Shown here: positions 45,801 through 55,120 of the stretch, one piece after another
Position numbering within the stretch: position 1 is the first letter of the stretch
Layout: the number at the start of each line of letters is the position of its first letter
The notes under the pieces: model-generated
The model's input: only the letters and a program-made list of their open reading frames with translations
The model's database searches: none
What the model was told of the DNA's origin: nothing
Assembly: GCA_021234155.1 (NCBI GenBank)
Contig: JAJEKV010000085.1
Location: 2,180,896-2,244,895, forward strand
Source of the DNA: Isoetes taiwanensis
Taxonomy: Eukaryota; Streptophyta; Lycopodiopsida; Isoetales; Isoetaceae
Length of the DNA: 64,000 nt
Direction of reading: 5' to 3'
Made by a program: the position numbers and the translations under genes

Positions 45801-47120
45801 GGAAGAGATTTTGATGAAACCTATTCTCCAATAGTCAAATTGACAAGTGTAATACTGTTATTAGCTTTGGCAACTGCTTGGAACCTAGAATTACATCATA
45901 TGGATGTAAAAACAGCTTTCTTAAATGCCAAATTAGAAGAAGACATTTATATGAAGCCACCTGCTGGAATTGAAGTTGAGAACAACAAAATATGGAAGTT
46001 AAAACGTGATGTGTATGGTCTAAAACAAGCACCTAGAGAATGGTATCACTGCATAGACAATTTCCTCAGGGAGCAGGGTTTTGAGAAACTTAAGAATGAT
46101 GGGAACTTGTACATTTTTAGGGATGAATCCAAATATTGCATTATAGCTCTCTATGTGGATGATTGCATCATGAGTGCAAATTGTTTAGATGTGCTAAACC
46201 ATTGCAAAAACATGTTGAAGAAAAGGTTTCACATGACTGATCTTGGGGAACTACAGAAATTTTTGGGTATAGAAGTAGTTAGAAACAGGGACAAACATGA
46301 ACTATGTCTGAAACAAAGCCAGCACATAGAGAATATGTTAACAAGGTTCAACCTATCTGAAGCTAATGTTGTGCAGACTCCCATGGTACCAGGGCACAAA
46401 TTGACAGCTGATACAGAGATGACTGAATCAGAGATTAAAGAAATGGAAGATATACCTTACAGGGCCCTCATAGGTTGTCTTTTGTATTTATCAAATAATA
46501 CTCGGCCAGATATAACTTATGCTGTGAACATCTTAAGCAGAAGATGTCATAATCCTAGCAAAACTCATTGGATAGCAGGGAAAAGAATCCTAAGGTATCT
46601 GAAAGGCACTAAAGATTTTGGAATAAAATTTGACAGCTCAAACTTGACATTGGAAGCCTATAGTGATGCTGACTGGGCAGGGGACCTAAGCATGAGAAAA
46701 TCAACCTCAGGGTATGTCATTTTTTTAGCAGGAGGACCTATATCTTGGAGAACAAAGAAACAAAATGCCATAGCAATGTCTTCTGCAGAAGCAGAATACT
46801 CAGCAGCCTCTCTAGCATCCAAAGAAGTGGTTTGGCTCAGAAGACTTCTGGAAGAACTCAGGTGTGTTCAAAATGAACCAACTAAAATTCTGACTGACAG
46901 CCAAAGTTGTATGGCAATTGTAAAAAACCCAGTTGACCATGAAAGGACCAAGCACATAGAATTATCTATACATTTTATCAGGGACCTAGCCAGCAAGAAA
47001 TACATTCAAATGGAATATGTCAACACCTCAGATCAAGTGGCAGACGTCTTTACTAAAGCTCTGACTGAAAACAAGTTTACAAAGTTCAGGGATTGTTTAA
47101 ATGTTTGGACAGCAGCTTAA
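42885..47120 (+). CDS. Ty1/copia Gag-Pol polyprotein, intact
   Basis: Uninterrupted 1411-aa frame. Domains in order: Gag (about 1-250); two CCHC knuckles CFHCHEPGHYKNNC and CYTCGGKGHIAAKC (about 257-295); aspartic protease DSGA (about 365); an HHCC integrase zinc domain (about 487-540); the integrase catalytic core with HTDLCGP (about 551), SDRGGEY (about 616) and NGVAERKNR; reverse transcriptase from WIFKIK (about 945) with YGLKQAPREW (about 1043) and YVDD (about 1089); RNase H with SDADWAGD (about 1258) and SSAEAEY (about 1300). All catalytic signatures are present. Near-identical LTRs and an intact frame point to a recent insertion that may still be competent. It encodes capsid and replication enzymes for cytoplasmic reverse transcription and nuclear integration. 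Confidence 0.97.
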   Translation: MASRFGANLLSTVDVYTGGPGFQVWKDAIKHILEVEELWDLVDPNGGTFAQTGAESSTPARSATGGGNATQSYAVAAGSGSSGSTSSGATSHTVSSGAGAGRTIYARTKEAQGIITCKVSPTIRLKLRNMSPKEMWKFLLKHYEEKSSSQIDLLENELRSLKLKEEVSKFFNTFDNIVADLSGAGVSLTERYQVLAIARSIGDNEQLAMFIRNMAKTREEAENIIRTEIEQKKMLKGEDAEASEILFAGKKRGEKGVCFHCHEPGHYKNNCPKLNKEFNCYTCGGKGHIAAKCPTPKDYNKNKGTGSSNKGRSNFKGRGGKKPAGTYVAKESEKEESEDEDEVKFAFAILDKRETNHKSDVLVVDSGAERSVVQSTDLLKNFGGTHSRNIQVGNGELQHIEGKGLLQLTDLQGQIVDIENVLCVPTIIKNLISVSQLVDLGYRITFDSKGCNIFLGNELKFFAKRVGNLFQMNNMQCDIINDVHDSETEMWHSRLAHTHCSNINSMAKKGWLECKETNPDKFVCEGCMLGKLNRLPFHRRKKRANEPLELIHTDLCGPMNIRGRTNKRYFISFIDDFSRYCKVYCLEKKSQALIAFKQYVSEVERESGKKVKCVRSDRGGEYLSTKFKLYCIANGIKRQMTCRYSPQQNGVAERKNRTVMDAVRSMIKHSGLPNYLWEEALKAAIMIQNKLPTSSLKGNTPEILWSNVKDKPDFSMLKAYGCLTYVHVPIELRKKLDDKAQIGYLVGYDSESKGYRIFIPENKTVIISRDVFFKEDVLYKDRNVIKTNTSKESINDTSGKTSQSTSYDSDEEDKNNDSSQNEDGKPQSSLEHSSTEIIPPKRRKTQAEKLLEEAGIDTKAYGRDDVGRSKRLDRIETEDVEEEIEQIMAILEDEKIPQTYEEVLISADRDKWLDAIEKELNSFKTTETYETGDLPNGKTAIGSKWIFKIKTCADGSHKYKARLVAKGFTQRKGRDFDETYSPIVKLTSVILLLALATAWNLELHHMDVKTAFLNAKLEEDIYMKPPAGIEVENNKIWKLKRDVYGLKQAPREWYHCIDNFLREQGFEKLKNDGNLYIFRDESKYCIIALYVDDCIMSANCLDVLNHCKNMLKKRFHMTDLGELQKFLGIEVVRNRDKHELCLKQSQHIENMLTRFNLSEANVVQTPMVPGHKLTADTEMTESEIKEMEDIPYRALIGCLLYLSNNTRPDITYAVNILSRRCHNPSKTHWIAGKRILRYLKGTKDFGIKFDSSNLTLEAYSDADWAGDLSMRKSTSGYVIFLAGGPISWRTKKQNAIAMSSAEAEYSAASLASKEVVWLRRLLEELRCVQNEPTKILTDSQSCMAIVKNPVDHERTKHIELSIHFIRDLASKKYIQMEYVNTSDQVADVFTKALTENKFTKFRDCLNVWTAA

Positions 47121-47141
47121 ATGTCATATTACATATATGAT

Positions 47142-47151
47142 AAAGGAGGAA
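47142..47151 (+). other. Polypurine tract
   Basis: AAAGGAGGAA directly precedes the 3' LTR and would prime plus-strand DNA synthesis. Confidence 0.8.
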
Positions 47152-47682
47152 TGTTAGCAGTTGTCAGAAATTATCATATATGTAATAGGGGTTTCTACAG
47201 GGAAGATTACATGAAGATCAAACAACTTACAAGCCTACAGGAGCCAAGGTATTTTGAAGACAAAGATTCAACCTAAGGTTCAACCTAAGCATGTTAATTC
47301 CAATGGTTCGATTGAGCCAATTTTCTACCTCACGAATGTGGGATAAACATGCAAACTTTTGGAGGGAACTAGGCCGACCGATCCGGCACCGAATTCCATT
47401 TCTGGATGCTTGCCGTTCGGATCTTGACTTCATAAGAAGAATGAAAAAAGGAAATGAGTAAGGAGGTCGAAGGTTCTTCAATTGTGCCGCAGATTTAATG
47501 GAGTATTTAGTCTTGTAAAGTGCAAGTGAAGTTCGTTGGTTTCATTGTTATCTAAGACTATTGAACTATTGAAAGATAAGGTTATTTAAATGTTCATTTG
47601 AATCCTCACGTTTGGGGGGGTATTGTCAATTGACCATAAGGTTTCATTTGTGATCTAACATCTAAGTTTTGAAATACTCACA
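47152..47682 (+). repeat. 3' LTR of copia element
   Basis: 531 bp, TGTTAGCAG...ACTCACA, followed by target duplication GTGGC (47,683-47,687). Confidence 0.95.
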
Positions 47683-47683
47683 G

Positions 47684-47762
47684 TGGCGACAACTTCTCAT
47701 TGGGATGAAAAACCCCGCCATTTCGGGTTTTCGAGGAAAACCCTAATGAGAAATGGTCGCCA
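47684..47762 (+). other. Hairpin A, locus 2
   Basis: Arms TGGCGACAACTTCTCATT (47,684-47,701) and AATGAGAAATGGTCGCCA (47,745-47,762) pair at 15 of 18 positions. The core GGGATGAAAAACCCCGCC...TTTCGGGTTTTCGAGG...AAAACCCTAA matches locus 1. The copia insertion lies exactly at the foot of the left arm. Confidence 0.75.
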
Positions 47763-48011
47763 ACAACCTTGGATGGTTGCCTGGAGAATCGAAGGAAGTG
47801 GGGCGATGGCGTACGCAAGAGGGAGTGAACGTGCGAGACGGTATAATACCTGCAAAAGAAATGGAACACATAGAAGGCACCCATTAACAATTAAGGAGAA
47901 CAAGAACGTGCATGATGGCGAAGCGGCAAGCTGCACAACAACAGGCACCCAAAAACCTGATGCGAGTGATTAGTAATGAGGAGAAATCAACAATACATAG
48001 CGTAAGAAGAT

Positions 48012-48187
48012 AGCATCACCCGGAGGGTGGAGAGAAAAAAGCATCACCCGCGTGGGAAGAAAGAACATGATAAAAAAGTAATTTGCATCACCGTAGGGTG
48101 GAAATCAACAGCATCACCTACAGGTGGAGAACAAGACAGCACAATGCAGGTGTAAAAACACGATTATAGCAACACCTGGAGGGTGGA
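48012..48187 (+). repeat. Hairpin-bearing mini-repeats, locus 2
   Basis: At least five units of the type GCATCACCCGGAGGGTGGA at 48,013, 48,041, 48,085, 48,111 and 48,169. Each contains CACC and GGTG or GGGTGG, able to form a small stem with a variable 3-5-base loop. Confidence 0.65.
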
Positions 48188-48270
48188 CAACAGTAAGGTA
48201 TGCATGAACAAAAACACATGTGAAAAAGAAGAAACAAGTGCCCAAGCAAATCAGGGCGGGAAGGGAGGGA

Positions 48271-48398
48271 AACAATGGGCATTGAGAGAAGTGCTGCTGT
48301 GAGGAGACGCCGATAACCGGCCTCGAAGATGGAGTGTACTTATATAATAGCTCATCCCTGCCCAGAATGGCGATTCGAGGGCTCGGATCGATGCTATT
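48271..48398 (+). repeat. Direct repeat R, locus 2, first copy
   Basis: 128 bp with GCTGTGAGGAGACGCCGATAA, TTATATAATAG (TATA-like) and the hairpin-B left arm CCCTGCCCAGAATGGCGAT. It matches 54,253-54,380 with five differences. A purine-rich tract precedes it. Confidence 0.7.
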
Positions 48399-48410
48399 CT
48401 GGTAAGGGAC
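48356..48410 (+). other. Hairpin B, locus 2
   Basis: CCAGAAT pairs with ATTCTGG, the outer CCCT with AGGG, and inside CGATTCGAG with CTCGGATCG. Locus 1 has CCAAAAT/ATTTTGG and CTCTC/GAGAG at the same places, so paired positions changed together. Confidence 0.7.
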
Positions 48411-49017
48411 TCGCAAGGAACACAAAAACCAGCCGACTACCAGAGAACTTCCTTAGCTATAAGCCAAGCCGCTGAGAAACGTCCAATTGTTGAGCCGAGT
48501 CGCGAATCACGTAGCGAGAGAAAAGATGCATGCCGGGCAGGGAACAAATGCAACAAGAATTAACCACAGGGTCCAAGGCGAAGGTAAGGTTATGGCCAAG
48601 GATGGGGAGAAAAAGGATGAGAGGTCAAGGTTAGAGTAGAATGCTTGAGGTTGGTGATATGGCTAGCGAGAACAAAGGATCCAAAAAATGAAATATCTTG
48701 ATAAGGTTGCAATAAGGATGTAAAAAATGTCAATGACAGGGATGGTGTCAATAGATCATGTCTGTGATAAATCAAGGGATTGTATAATGCAATAAAAGAT
48801 GTGTCGAGTCTGAAAAACAAATAAAGAACCCAACCTAACAAGGGCATGCCAATCAATTCGATCAATATAAAAAGAGCATTGGCAAGTTAAATAATTATGT
48901 GTGAATGAACTAAAAAGATGAGGAATGCAAAAGCATAATGAGTTATCAAAGGTCATGAAATTATTTTACGGAAAGATGAGAACTATAGAGAATGAGTCCA
49001 GAAAAAATAATGTAAAA

Positions 49018-49197
49018 CGAGAATGTAGCCAACATAAAACCCATGTCACAAAACTCGATGGAATGCCAAACGCAAATATGTCATAACTAGAAAAATAAGA
49101 ATGCAAAACGAGAATGTATCCAATATAGAACCCATGTCGCAAAAATGCAATGGAGTGCCAAATGCAAATACGTCATAACTAGAAAATATGAAATGAT
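49018..49197. repeat. Two tandem 91-bp units
   Basis: CGAGAATGTAGCCAACATA at 49,018 and CGAGAATGTATCCAATATA at 49,109 start two units that stay aligned to TCATAACTAGAAAA. Confidence 0.85.
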
Positions 49198-50400
49198 ATC
49201 TGATTATGAGGCAAGACTACCTCCTGAAAGCCTAAAACTGTTAAAACGACTTTATGACAAAAAAATGCCATGCAACGCATTTGAGAAGTGGGACCTAAAA
49301 AGAAGCAATAGTTTTGAAATAAGACGTTATAAGGAGAATTGATAACATGCCGAAACCTATGAATAGATAACCAAATATAAAGCGTACTTACTAGAACGAG
49401 GTTGAGGTAGAGGTCGCAGAAGAGGAAGGTGAAGAACCCCTGAATATAAGCCTGAAGACGAGGAATATGACGAAAACAAGGGACAAGATTGAGTGAGACT
49501 CACGATTATGCGAAATGTCTGCCCATATATGACCGAATACAGGCACACTAAACAAATTAGATAAGCAGCATTTATAGAAACGAGAGATGAGGTAAAGTTA
49601 GCGGTAGCAGACATATTAGCGCAAAGTCAAAAGTCAAGAGAAAGGTCAAGAAGCAAAATGAGGTTGGCATCAAGAGCCAAGGTCTGGTCAGGCTAGCAGA
49701 GTAGAAATGGGTGGTGACGCCATAAAAAATAGTACCACATACCTAAAGCCATAAATAAATGCCCCAATACGAATAATACATTGACAAACGAGGAACGAGA
49801 TTGAGGAAGAGGTTGTAGACATGTTAGCACAAAGCAAGAGGAAGGTTAAGAAAGAATTTGAGATTAAAATGAAATCCAGAAACAAATGTAACTCATGACA
49901 TGTATATGGGCAATTTAGATAGAAACAAGCATGATGGACAGTCAATGAGTGCAACAAAGAGGGAGTGGCTATTGCAAGCCACAGCTAGAAGGACCAAAAC
50001 ATCATCCCAAAGACTAACCTTTGGAATGCCAACATCCATCTAACAAAACGTGTGTCGAAAAGAGATTAGTAAGAAAAGGATTAGTGGAATGGTTGGGTAA
50101 CGTGATGAGAGTGAAGAACGAAAAAGAGGGTCCCTGGGAGTAAGCAGTATCAGAAATCAAGCGGTGAAGTTGGGATGGGGCAAGCTACATACAGTAACGA
50201 TTGAGGGAGGAATGGCAGCGCGCATATTGGCCCCAGTTGGAATGACAATAAAGAGGTCAGATGTGAATAGATAATCATGGTACAAATGCAAAAAGCAAAT
50301 GGACATGTGAATGGAGATGAGGTAGATGAGGCAAGAGAATGAGAAAAGTAAGGCAACGACGAAGCAAAACTTAAATTATATCACATATTCATCTAAATGT

Positions 50401-52293
50401 AAGCCCCCAAATGCAAATGTGAAGTATGATGAGGATGCACACTGAGGATTAATTCGCTAACTTGAAAATGAAGCTCAAATAGATATGCAAGGGGACGATA
50501 GCTTGAGGAAATGGTGACAATGACAAAAGACACGAGAGAGAGAGAGATGTGTATGTAGCCAGAGTCAAAAGTCGTAAGGAACATGTGTCAGCATTGCAAA
50601 TGCGCCGCATTCAACGAAGCAAGGACAAGTCTAAGGAATGGGCAAGATGATGATGCTCGAATAGACAGGGTCAGCAACACAAATTAAGGTGGGAGTCAGG
50701 ATGAATTGGTTGAAGTGGACGCTAAATCTCACATCAAGAGCAAGGCTAGGTTGAATGAAGACTGCTAAAAAGCCATAGATTATGAAAATGAGAAGTAAAG
50801 GCGCTCCCAAGAAATAATGAAAGTCAAGACAAAGTCAAGATGGCTGATAGGGTGGAAAATATAAACACCCCACAAGTCTCAAACTAGGAAAATGCAGCAC
50901 ATAATATGAAGAGGGACAATGGAAATCAAAAAACCTAATGCATGATGGATGTGACCAACTGATGCCCAATACAAGAAGTCATGGAATATCCCTAGGCATA
51001 AAAATTGAGAAAGCAAAATTAGGCAATGACGAGAATGAAAAGGCTAAACACAAAAACAGTATACTAAAGTCATAGTCAAACATAGGGTTAGAAGGATGAC
51101 TTAGAACCAAAACAAGATGTTTCGTACCTAGAAGACCAAGATGAATAGCCAAAGATGGCATGGATCTAGCAAAAGAGAGGCTCAAACTGAAAATAGTAAG
51201 ATTCCTATGCTCGCCAAAAAGTGTGAGCTAAGTCAAAGGGAGTTATGGCCAAGGATGTAGAGGAGATGGAAGTCAAGAAAACCCAAGTTAGAGCAAGGTG
51301 GGATGCAACGAGGCTCGCCACAAAACAAAGTGATTAAATGAAAACAAAGTATTAGCAAAGGCAATTGTAATAAATATCTAAGGAACATGTTAAAAAACCA
51401 TAGATACATAGAATGAAACAATTATTGGACTAAGCCCCCAAATGCAAATGTGAAGTATGATGAGGATGCACACTGAGGATTAATTCCCTAATTTGAAAAT
51501 GAAGCTCAAATAGATATGCAAGGGGACAACAACTTGAGGAAATGGTGACAATGACAAAAGACACGAGAGAGAGATGTGTATGTAGCCGAGTCAAAAGTCG
51601 AAGAACATGTGCCATCATTGCGGATGAGCCGCATTTAACGAAGCAAGGACAAGTCTAAGGAATGGGCAAGATGATGATGCTCGAACAGCAAAGGTCAGCA
51701 ACGCAAATTAAGGTGGGAGTCAGGATGAATTGGTTAAAGTGGACGCTAAATCTCACATCAAGAGCAAGGCTAGGTTGAATGAAGACTGCTAAAAAGCCAT
51801 AGATTATGAAAATGAGAAGTAAAGGCACTCCCAAGAAATAATGAAGGTCAAGAAAAAGCCAAGATGGCTGATAGGATGGAAAACATAGACACCCCACAAG
51901 TCTCAAACCAGAAAATGCAAAGACATAATATGAAGAGGAACAATGGAAATAAAAAAAACCTAATGCATGATGGACGTGACCAACTGATGCCCAATACAAG
52001 AAGTCATGGAATATCCTTAGGCATAAAAATTGAGAAAGCAAAATTAGGAAATGACGAGAATGAAAAGGCTAAACACAAAAACGGTATACTAAAGTCATAG
52101 TCAAATGTAGGGTTAGAAGGATGACTTGAACCAAAACAAGATGTTTCTTACCTAGAAAGGTGGGATGCAACGAGGCTCGCCACAAAACAAAGTGATCAAA
52201 TGAAAATAATGTATTAGCAAAGGCAATTGTAACCAATATCTAAGAAACATGTTAAAAAACCATAGATACATGGAATGAAACAATTATTGGGCT
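50401..52293. repeat. Two tandem units, 1031 and about 862 bp
   Basis: The unit beginning AAGCCCCCAAATGCAAATGT at 50,401 repeats at 51,432, and both end CAATTATTGG.CTAAG. The second unit lacks about 167 bases between CCTAGAA and GGTGGGATGC. Otherwise few differences are seen, so the duplication is recent relative to the rest of the body. Confidence 0.9.
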
Positions 52294-52560
52294 AAGAAAG
52301 CCCCAAATTGACATAAAACCACCTTGAAACATGGAAAAAAGAACATATTACACATCCTTATCCAGGGACGTCAATGTAAAATTTTGAAACAGAAGTCTAG
52401 TTCCAATAGAGTAAAAACTATGTAGAAAAGAGATGCCTGTATCTAGACAAAATTGGCAAGCCAACATATGATGCGTAAAAATGATTCCAAAGACAATGAC
52501 TCAAGACACGCTTAACCAAAGAAATATATGATATATACCAGAGGTGGAAAATTGCTGAGG

Positions 52561-54252
52561 CAACACTTTTTCTTCAAAAAAAGCAAGTTACTAAAAGAAA
52601 GAGGGGAAAAAACTTAGGCCAGAGATTAGGGATGGCAGAAAGAAGCGAGATCAGGGAGATCGTGAGCCAAGGAGCAGATCTGTGAGAACAGGTTAGAGAT
52701 GGTTCGTCATCAAAAGAAATTCCTCCTGTGCTACATGCTCGACATATCCATGCTCGGTTCTGTAACTATCTTCGCCAAACAGCCATATTTGTTCAAATTC
52801 TTCACGAGTCTTTTCTTTTAGGTTATGGAGATGCCATTCGAATCTTGAATACCAGATCTATAGGTCCAAAAGAGGCAAATCAGCCCCTTTTTTGCTTGGT
52901 GCAGACCCCTTGGTTCATGATAAGCAACAGCAAATCGATTGTGCTCTTGCACAGCCCTGTCCACCACCAGTTCAAGATCTGCAAAAGAAGATTGACGCAA
53001 GCATCCAAGAACTTTTCATTTTCCATAGTCCAGCATAAGGCAGATTTCTTTCAAATCACAGCAGCAAAGAAACACAGAAGCAACACAAGTTTATTTCTTC
53101 ATTCATGCAGATCATAAAGAAACACAGAAGCAACACAAGTTTATTTCTTCATTCATGCAGATCATATTGTGAACCATCCTGGAGACAAACGATGGCTCAT
53201 CATAAGCTCTGTTTTCAAGCTAATTTAAGGCGATAAAACCGCGGTGAGAAGGGGCATTTGCTGGGTATGCATAGGCAGAAAAAGAAGGCAAAATTCGCTG
53301 TAAGCCATGCAAATTCAGCTAGATGTGATCCCAAACTAGAAGAAATTCAGAGAAATACTGCACATTCATAAAGAGAGAAGACCCAATCGTGAATCCAGCC
53401 AAGAAAGCCCTAATCATAGCTAGATTATGCTCTAGCTGCCAAATCGATGGAGCAAATTGCAAGAAACCATTAGAGAAGAAGAACTAAAAGATGTCGGCTT
53501 AACAGTGTCATTGCAACTCCTTGCATGTTGGAAAAAGCCAGACCTTCCACAACGAATTACATGTTAGAAATTGTTACAAAATGCAATATTCAACAAAGAG
53601 TCCAGAGAACTTTTTTACGATCTCCATAGGCTGGATAACAACGATTGGATCAGGCTTTTATATATGGATTCACCATGCACAGTCCTAATGCATCAAAATA
53701 GAAAGAACAAATTGCAAAAAGCAATAGAATATTGTGGAAAATTTACAGTAGACGCTATGAATGCTGAAACAACAAAAACCGCAAAAAAAAAAAAAAAAAA
53801 AAAAAAAAAACATGGAAGATTGTTGAAAATTGATATAATCTACATAAGCCAGTAAATATTTTATCATCCCTTTTTAGTGGATTCGCCATGTGCGGACCTC
53901 AAGGCATTAAATGTAAGGGAAAATAACGAATCTTAAGGATTTGATCACTCCCCGTGTGGATGCATTATGCACCGTTCTCGATGGCATCAAAATTGAACAA
54001 AATAACAAATCCCAAACAAGGAAAGATAAAGGAAGAACTGCACCATACCAAGCATGCCTTACCATACCGTATCATACCATATGGACTAGAAGGAGATAGA
54101 AACCCGATGAAACATATGATGGCAAGAGGAAGCTTTCGAAGGGAAAGAAGAAGATGATTCATTGAAAAGAAGGAGAAACAAAAGGGGAATGAGAAGATTC
54201 ATTGAAAAGAAGCGGGGAAACAAAGAGTGGGTGTAATGGAGGGAAACCAAGA
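52561..54252. other. Rest of second body, no gene
   Basis: No gene is supported. An exact 50-bp tandem duplication lies at 53,066-53,165 and an A28 run at 53,783-53,810. Confidence 0.4.
53066..53165. repeat. Exact 50-bp tandem duplication
   Basis: AAAGAAACACAGAAGCAACA...CATGCAGATCAT occurs twice head to tail without a difference. Confidence 0.95.
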
Positions 54253-54380
54253 AACAATGGGCATTGAGAGAAGTGCTGCTGTGAGGAGACGCCGATAACC
54301 AGCCTCGAAGATGGAGTGTACTTATATAATAGCTCGTCCCTGCCCAGAATGGCGACCCGAGGGCTCAGATCGATGCTATT
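54253..54380 (+). repeat. Direct repeat R, locus 2, second copy
   Basis: 128 bp about 96% identical to 48,271-48,398. It ends at GATGCTATT, exactly where the first copy passes into motif T. Confidence 0.7.
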
Positions 54381-55120
54381 ATTGTTACCACTGTATTAAC
54401 TATGAGCATAAAGAAGCTGAACCTTTTGTAGCATGTTAGTCTTAGATCTAGAATCAAGAATATTGAATTGGCGCTAGTTAGCAAATTCACCTGACTTGGA
54501 TCAGGTACTTAGTTACACTGGGTGCAATCTAAGTAGGAGCTGGGCTTCTACTGCAGTCCAAGGAATTGATAAAGGCACCATAAAGAACCTAAGGTTCATG
54601 ATGGAACAATAGATGCAAGGTCCCAACTACTAGGTATTGTGATACTAGTGGCAAGGTATGAACCTTAAGACCATTAATCAAAGATGTCTCGATATAGTGG
54701 ACTCAAGAAGGGTCAATAAAGATAGCATATGAGCCGAGTTAAAACTTGTGAATGGAATAAGAGTGCACACTATATTCTACAGGAGTCATTTCAAGAAGGC
54801 AATATTGTCCATGAATAGTGACAATACTCCAAGCCCTTAGCTTTGAGATATCTCCTGAGGCAATTCTAGACACTCGCATTTGGAAGCCGCGCAATATGAG
54901 ATATTACAAAGTACTTAATCTTATGGCGAGATCATTCACTCCCCGAGGCCACATGAGTACATGCAGCAAGATCCTCAATTGACTCAAAACTCGTGAAGGC
55001 CACGGAAGGATTATTAGAGTTCAAAATGAAGCCAGTTATCTAAACTAATAGCTTGGTCGTATTATGCATTATTTATTTTGGGGTAACGAACTTCACATCA
55101 CATGTCATAGTCTTTGGCAT
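54381..55120. other. Intergenic region
   Basis: No gene or recognisable repeat. Confidence 0.35.

Larger units (their letters stand above)
48441..52560. repeat. Purine-rich second body with diverged tandem repeats
   Basis: The plus strand is very rich in A and G (AAG, ATG, GAG words) across about 4 kb. Apart from the two clear tandem arrays listed, phrases such as AGGTCAAGAAGCAAAATGAGG and GAGGAAGAGGTTGTAGACAT recur in degraded form, suggesting growth by repeated tandem duplication. No credible gene. Confidence 0.55.
42142..54380 (+). mobile_element. Bipartite non-coding repeat element, locus 2, split by copia
   Basis: Same order as the 6.3-8.6-kb element: T (ATTCTAGTAAGGGACTCGC) at 42,145; a TTCATCACAGCAG block; hairpin A at 47,684-47,762; mini-repeats; a purine run GGGCGGGAAGGGAGGGAAA; R at 48,271-48,398; T again at 48,396; a long purine-rich second body with nested tandem repeats; a second R at 54,253-54,380. 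T copies here match each other over about 40 bases, and R copies are about 96% identical within the locus. The young copia (42,314-47,682) is nested within. Without copia the length is near 6.9 kb. No coding frame is credible. Confidence 0.6.

Noticed and set aside
42466-47481. Minus-strand ORFs inside the copia LTRs
   Set aside because: Identical shadow frames in both LTRs with no domain; not genes.
6472-48410. Hammerhead-type ribozyme in hairpins A or B
   Set aside because: Neither strand contains the CTGATGA and GAAA core in the required order. CTAATGA in hairpin A is followed by no suitable stem II.
53783-53810. A28 run as a retroelement poly(A) tail
   Set aside because: No recognisable element body precedes it and no target duplication flanks it.
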